Assembly (NCBI RefSeq): GCF_024707545.1
Contig: NZ_CP062229.1
Span: 2,213,501-2,277,500, forward strand
DNA from: Mesorhizobium onobrychidis
GTDB taxonomy: Bacteria > Pseudomonadota > Alphaproteobacteria > Rhizobiales > Rhizobiaceae
DNA length: 64,000 nt
Direction of reading: 5' to 3'
Below are positions 60,260 through 64,000 of this stretch, one piece after another (the stretch's first letter is position 1; the number at the start of each line of letters is the position of its first letter). The notes below the pieces were generated by a model that worked only from the letters and a program-made list of their open reading frames with translations, did not search any database and was not told the DNA's origin. The position numbers and the translations under genes are program-made.

Positions 60260-61402
60260 TTGCGAAAAATCTCCGAGACCATCGCCCGCCTCGCCGCGCT
60301 GCAGGCGCGACATGCCACGCATACCGCCGAACTCGGTGCGTCAGACCATCTCCAGACGCTGGCCGACTTCGGTACCAATCCTGGCGGGTTGGGAGCGAAG
60401 TTCTACATTCCCAATGACCTATCCAAGGCCACCCCGCTCGTAGTCGTGCTGCATGGCTGCACACAGAACGCGGCCGGCTATAACCATCATTCCGGCTGGT
60501 CCCCACTCGCCGACGAGGCTGGCTTCGCGCTGCTCTTTCCCGAACAGCAACGCGGCAACAATCCGAACCTCTGTTTCAACTGGTTCCAGCCTGGCGACAC
60601 CAAGCGTGGTTCGGGCGAGGCGCTTTCGATTCGCCAGATGATCGAGACGATGGTCGTCACCCACGGTCTCGACCGAAGGCGAATCTTCGTCACCGGCCTC
60701 TCGGCCGGAGGCGCAATGGCAGCGGCCATGCTGGCGACCTATCCGGAAGTGTTTGCCGGCGGTGCGTTAATTGCCGGCCTGCCCTACGGCAGCGCAACGA
60801 CAATCCCGGAGGCCTTCGATCGCATGCGCGGCCACGGCGGTCCTTCGGAACAGGATCTGCAACGGGCCCTCCGCGGCGCAACGGATCATCGGGGACCGTG
60901 GCCGAGGATTTCGATTTGGCACGGTGCCGCTGACCACACGGTTTCGCCTTCCAACGCGGAAGCGATCGCAGGCCAATGGCGGGGAGTCCACCGGCTTGAG
61001 AAAGCGCCGACGCATCGGGAAGCTGCCGGACCGCACGAAAAGCAGGTCTGGCTTAACGCCGCGGGAGAAGCCTTGATCGAAATCAACATGATCGCCGGGA
61101 TGGGCCACGGCACGCCGCTCGGCAACGGCCTCGGCGCTCCGGGGCCTTATATGATTGATGTCGGCATCGCCTCCACACGCGAGATCGCGCAGTTTTGGGG
61201 GATCGCGGCAACGGAGGAAAGCGACTCCCGGAAATCGAGGCCGCAAGTGCCCCAGTCACCGGCGCCAGGTATAGAAAATGCGAAGACGAAGCCCCCACAG
61301 TCGACTGCCATCCATCAGTTCCCGCGTCACCCGGAATCGGGCCAACCCGGCGTGAAGAAGATCATCGAGGATGCCCTGCGGGCAGCGGGCCTGATGCGCT
61401 AG
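60260..61402 (+). CDS. PHB-depolymerase-type esterase (380 aa)
   Basis: Alpha/beta hydrolase. PLVVVLHGCTQNAAGYNHHS (oxyanion region), nucleophile in FVTGLSAGGAMAAAM, Asp in IWHGAADHTV, His in IAGMGHGTPLG. No clear signal peptide. Start TTG at 60260 (LRKISETIARL is the usual family start) or a GTG at 60179. Probably cleaves short polyhydroxyalkanoate or other ester substrates. Confidence 0.85.
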   Translation: MRKISETIARLAALQARHATHTAELGASDHLQTLADFGTNPGGLGAKFYIPNDLSKATPLVVVLHGCTQNAAGYNHHSGWSPLADEAGFALLFPEQQRGNNPNLCFNWFQPGDTKRGSGEALSIRQMIETMVVTHGLDRRRIFVTGLSAGGAMAAAMLATYPEVFAGGALIAGLPYGSATTIPEAFDRMRGHGGPSEQDLQRALRGATDHRGPWPRISIWHGAADHTVSPSNAEAIAGQWRGVHRLEKAPTHREAAGPHEKQVWLNAAGEALIEINMIAGMGHGTPLGNGLGAPGPYMIDVGIASTREIAQFWGIAATEESDSRKSRPQVPQSPAPGIENAKTKPPQSTAIHQFPRHPESGQPGVKKIIEDALRAAGLMR

Positions 61403-61521
61403 GCGGGCGGCGCAAATCGCTCGCCGACTGTCTCGCCGGCCCGCGAAGGTCGAGCGGCTCCGACCAGGCAAGGGAACGCGTCGTTCTTTGGAATCTGTCC
61501 GCTTTTCAGCGAGCAGTCGCC

Positions 61522-61725
61522 ATGCACCTCGTCCAGATCCTGCTTCCCCGCGCGGAGACGGCGATCGGTGATCCAGTGTTGGTAGTAACCGACTTGGCTG
61601 ATAGCGCCATGAAGGCCGCGGGTGCACAAGGCATCGCCAGTGGCGACATCAACGAAGAGATCGGAAGCGTTTACGAAGTGATTATCCATGCCTTGCAACG
61701 TCGACGTGGCGGACGAGCGGATTGA
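61522..61725 (+). CDS. DUF768-like small protein, possibly truncated (67 aa)
   Basis: VVTDLADSAMKAAGAQGIAS, GDINEEIGSVYEVIIHALQR matches the DUF768 core (DLADxxMKAA...GISxxEINEEVGSV), a family typical of Mesorhizobium. The first 14 residues (MHLVQILLPRAET) look like another small family, so this may be a fusion at a rearrangement. No ribosome-binding site. Confidence 0.5.
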   Translation: MHLVQILLPRAETAIGDPVLVVTDLADSAMKAAGAQGIASGDINEEIGSVYEVIIHALQRRRGGRAD

Positions 61726-61787
61726 GGGCACGCACAGGGACAGCGCGGTTACCTTCTGGAAATCTGACAAACACCCGAGCGAAGTAT

Positions 61788-62507
61788 TCACCGCGGCTCC
61801 CGCACCATGCTGAGATAGGTTGGATCGAATTCGGCAATTTCCTGCAGTCGGTGCCAGTTCAAAATGGTCACAGTGTAGTTCGCCCAGCTTATCACCCCAA
61901 CTTTACGCAACGCGCCGATCACCCGGTTCATATGAACAACAGACAGGCCAAGCACGTCGGCCAGCTCGGCCTGTGACAGTGGCAGGTGGAAACTCATGCC
62001 GCTGGTGCGCTTCACGACCTGCAGGCGCACGAAAAGCTCGCAGACAAGGTGAGCAAGATGCGCTGTCTTCGACCGCCGCCCCATGGCCACGATCCACTCG
62101 CGGTGGATCGCGCCGTCTACAAGAGTATCAAGCCACAATAGCCGGGTCAGATGTGGAGCTTCCTCTGTGATGACCCGCAGCCGGCTATGCTCTGCGATAA
62201 TCACTCGACAGGGCGACAACGCCACTATGCCGTGGTCCATCGTTTTCAGAAGGAATGCGTGAAGGTCGACAAAATCGCCCGGCACCTGCAATGAGGTGAA
62301 TTGCCGCCCGCCGTCTTCGAGCACTTTATAGCGGGCGGCCAGGCCCTCAAGAATCAACGTGCTGTTGGTTGGCCTGGATCCCTCCGAAACCAGGTCCTGT
62401 CCGGTCGAAAAATCCTTCTCGAACGACATGGCGCCGGCCAACAAAGCCTTTTCCGCATCGGAGAGGGCATCGTGCTGGCCGAGGTTGAGATATAGGGACT
62501 CAAGCAT
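61788..62507 (-). CDS. Crp/Fnr family transcription regulator (239 aa)
   Basis: GGAGG lies 6 nt before the ATG at 62507. FSTGQDLVSEGSRPTNSTLI, VPGDFVDLHAFLLKTMDHGI and winged helix LSQAELADVLGLSVVHMNRV. Same architecture and shared motifs with the 49357 product (EGSRPxxS, GDFVDLH, LGLSVVHxNR). Confidence 0.93.
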   Translation of the reverse strand: MLESLYLNLGQHDALSDAEKALLAGAMSFEKDFSTGQDLVSEGSRPTNSTLILEGLAARYKVLEDGGRQFTSLQVPGDFVDLHAFLLKTMDHGIVALSPCRVIIAEHSRLRVITEEAPHLTRLLWLDTLVDGAIHREWIVAMGRRSKTAHLAHLVCELFVRLQVVKRTSGMSFHLPLSQAELADVLGLSVVHMNRVIGALRKVGVISWANYTVTILNWHRLQEIAEFDPTYLSMVREPR

Positions 62508-62712
62508 CCTAGCCTCCAGCAATCGCGCCTGAACGCCGATCGCCGAGAGGTTATTTGGAAGCGCACTGCACGGCTTCGGACTCTAGGCCTTCGGAAGATG
62601 GCGCACACTAACAATTGTTACAATGCACCCCATCATACTGAAATGCCATCGCCGCGGAACAATGGCGATCAACCCGAATTAGAACACGATGATAGCGTCG
62701 GGTTTTCCGAAG

Positions 62713-62949
62713 ATGCAGCGCTTCTATTTTGACGTCTACGACTCGGATGGTCCAGAGACGGACACCGAGGGGCAATTGTTAGAGACGCCCGAACGAGCAA
62801 GAAGAGAGGCGCTTCGGATATTGCACGACATCGCACACGACGAGATGCCGGATGTCAATCTTGTGACGATCACAGTCAAAATCCGAACCGACGGTGATCG
62901 GCAAATTTTCGAGGCGTCACTCACCCTGACATCAGATTGGAGTCGTTAG
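62713..62949 (+). CDS. DUF6894 family protein (78 aa)
   Basis: MQRFYFDVYDSDGPETDTEG, RARREALRILHDIAHDEMPD then TITVKIRTDGDRQIFEASLT. Matches DUF6894 (RYFFDxxDG...D.EG...A..EA...). Start 62713 or 62689. Function unknown. Confidence 0.8.
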   Translation: MQRFYFDVYDSDGPETDTEGQLLETPERARREALRILHDIAHDEMPDVNLVTITVKIRTDGDRQIFEASLTLTSDWSR

Positions 62950-62980
62950 ACATACTAACGGTAGTCGGGAGCACGCGCAG

Positions 62981-63190
62981 CTAAACTCGCGCCTGCCGCG
63001 CCGCCTTCTCAAACGCAATGAAGGCGATATCCGGCGTACAGGTTCCTTCCCTTGCTGCGACGAGAAGGCGAGCGGCCTCCCTGTAGACGTCTGCCTCTTT
63101 GTTCGGCCATTGCCCAGCCAATGCTAGCTCAGCCTCGGTGATCAAGCGTCCATCCACAAAGCGGATCAAGAGCGGTAGAAACTTACCCAT
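62981..63190 (-). CDS. Small hypothetical protein (69 aa)
   Basis: MGKFLPLLIRFVDGRLITEA, ELALAGQWPNKEADVYREAA then PDIAFIAFEKAARQA. Good coding character, amphipathic helices; a longer start at 63247 is possible. No family recognised. Confidence 0.55.
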   Translation of the reverse strand: MGKFLPLLIRFVDGRLITEAELALAGQWPNKEADVYREAARLLVAAREGTCTPDIAFIAFEKAARQARV

Positions 63191-63235
63191 CGTGCGCGAA
63201 CCCCGTTTTGCGAGATCGGCATATGGAGCGAGACA

Positions 63236-63433
63236 ATGGCTGACCATAACAATGCTCGGGAAACCGGCGCTACCAAGTATCCAGCGAAGAGGGTGCTGAT
63301 CCCTCTGACCGATTTTCTCAGGATGCCGCTGGAAACAGAGGCCGCGCAACGGAATTGGGTTGACGAGGCGCCGAGGCCAAGTGAACGACAAGACGCACCA
63401 GTCCGATGGCCAAAACATGACGATTCCCCCTGA
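63236..63433 (+). CDS. Small hypothetical protein (65 aa)
   Basis: GGAGCGAGAC precedes MADHNNARETGATKYPAKRV, LIPLTDFLRMPLETEAAQRN. Begins inside the possible longer version of the opposite gene. Unknown family. Confidence 0.45.
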   Translation: MADHNNARETGATKYPAKRVLIPLTDFLRMPLETEAAQRNWVDEAPRPSERQDAPVRWPKHDDSP

Positions 63434-63558
63434 TGCTCCTAAGCCTCGCGAGTAGCGCGGGTCGCATCCATGCTTTGCAATATTGTTGTGCGCTTCTACT
63501 TTGGCGCGAATGGCGGTGTCCGGTGAAACGCGCGGCCGTTTTAGGCCGCGCTAAGAAA

Positions 63559-64000
63559 TCAGCGCGAAGCTTTGTAGAGCTTGGCTGCAATTTCCATCAT
63601 TTCTTCGGGTGCATAGTCTGGAGTGAAGGCAGAAGGCACGCCGCTTAATTGGTGTATCTTACCTCCATCAGGCATACCTTCGATGACTTCAAGCTCGCCG
63701 GGCGGGTCACCGGGAAGCGCCGTTTCGCCCTGTCCCCATATTCCGGCAATGTCCTTGTAGTCCTCCGGACTGAATGTATAGAGCCGTCGGTGCGAACCCT
63801 CATCAAGGTATTTCTGGCACTCCGGAATGTTTCCGAGATAGATGTTTGGAGTCGGCAGCATCTTCTCGATTTCAATGCCTGTCAGGTTCTTGATTGCCAG
63901 CGCATAGGCGTGCGCGTGAACCGAACCCCGCACGAGGAGATAGCCGCAAACCTCACGGCCGGTCGGATCAGTTAGGGACTCGTAGACCCGCAGCTTGTGC
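63559..64000 (-). CDS. Manganese catalase, C-terminal part (5' end outside window)
   Basis: Dismutates hydrogen peroxide with a dimanganese centre. Visible: REVCGYLLVRGSVHAHAYAL (metal-ligand His region), ALAIKNLTGIEIEKMLPTPN, SPEDYKDIAGIWGQGETALP and a C-terminal DYAPEEMMEIAAKLYKASR. Frame is open to the window end, so the N-terminal half is outside. Fits the oxidative-stress character of the region. Confidence 0.92.
   Translation of the reverse strand, partial: HKLRVYESLTDPTGREVCGYLLVRGSVHAHAYALAIKNLTGIEIEKMLPTPNIYLGNIPECQKYLDEGSHRRLYTFSPEDYKDIAGIWGQGETALPGDPPGELEVIEGMPDGGKIHQLSGVPSAFTPDYAPEEMMEIAAKLYKASR

Overview
The window reads as an alphaproteobacterial chromosome segment, most likely Mesorhizobium or a close relative in the Phyllobacteriaceae. 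The reasons are the GC-rich coding, the FixJ-type regulators, Mesorhizobium-style small families (DUF768-, DUF6074- and DUF982-like), a rhizobial-type serine resolvase, and many small conserved 'hypothetical' proteins. This assignment is inference from protein style; no rRNA or complete tRNA gene is present.

Layout. (1) 1-9.7 kb is an intact catabolic block. It holds the end of a CUT2 (ribose-type) ABC importer, then a reversed CUT1 importer (binding protein, two permeases, RidA-like gene broken by two frameshifts, UgpC-type ATPase), a divergent creatininase-family hydrolase and a GntR/FCD regulator. (2) 9.7-23.3 kb is a scarred accessory zone. It has a serine resolvase with a perfect 12-bp palindrome at its promoter, frameshifted DUF899, DUF3489 and DUF4336 genes, a complete IS481-type element (1002 bp, 6-bp target duplication) inside a GIY-YIG gene remnant, phage-terminase and recombinase scraps, and two intact genes: cyclopropane-fatty-acid synthase and a membrane class III nucleotide cyclase. 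(3) 23.35-28.5 kb is a compact integrative element: a tRNA-Met 3' half as candidate att site, tyrosine integrase, ribbon-helix-helix repressor, a triple palindromic operator array, a run of small overlapping genes, iteron-like repeats and a possible terminase small subunit, with no capsid, tail or large-terminase gene. It resembles a phage satellite.

(4) 28.6-43.4 kb mixes stress and redox genes (CBS protein, Ohr, MsrB, a sulfite-oxidase-like enzyme with its flavin reductase) with debris of DNA-repair genes (LigD, exonuclease III), epoxide hydrolase, a DegP-type PDZ domain and a ferredoxin. It also holds a sensory cluster of two FixJ-type response regulators, one stand-alone receiver and a MASE4 histidine kinase. 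(5) 43.4-52.9 kb is a small-protein and envelope-stress region: YidB-like, DUF3618, DUF1469 holin-like, a 24-residue membrane microprotein, Crp/Fnr regulator and YihY/BrkB. Several of these genes have a GGAAC-N16-(A/T)GTT type promoter, which fits the alphaproteobacterial EcfG general stress response. (6) 53-58 kb codes for surface-glycan functions: GH1/GH5-like glycosidase, UDP-galactopyranose mutase, glycosyltransferase and a five-bladed-propeller glycosidase. (7) 58.5-64 kb has a YciE/YciF ferritin-like protein, a 25-residue microprotein, a membrane protein, a PHB-depolymerase-type esterase, a second Crp/Fnr regulator, a DUF6894 protein and the C-terminal part of a manganese catalase.

The most notable points are the satellite-like element with its operator array, a 34-bp near-perfect inverted repeat at 56.9 kb, the duplicated promoter plus microprotein at 52.8 and 48.8 kb, and the very high density of frameshifted small genes. 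The frameshifts may be real decay or assembly error; the sequence alone cannot decide.
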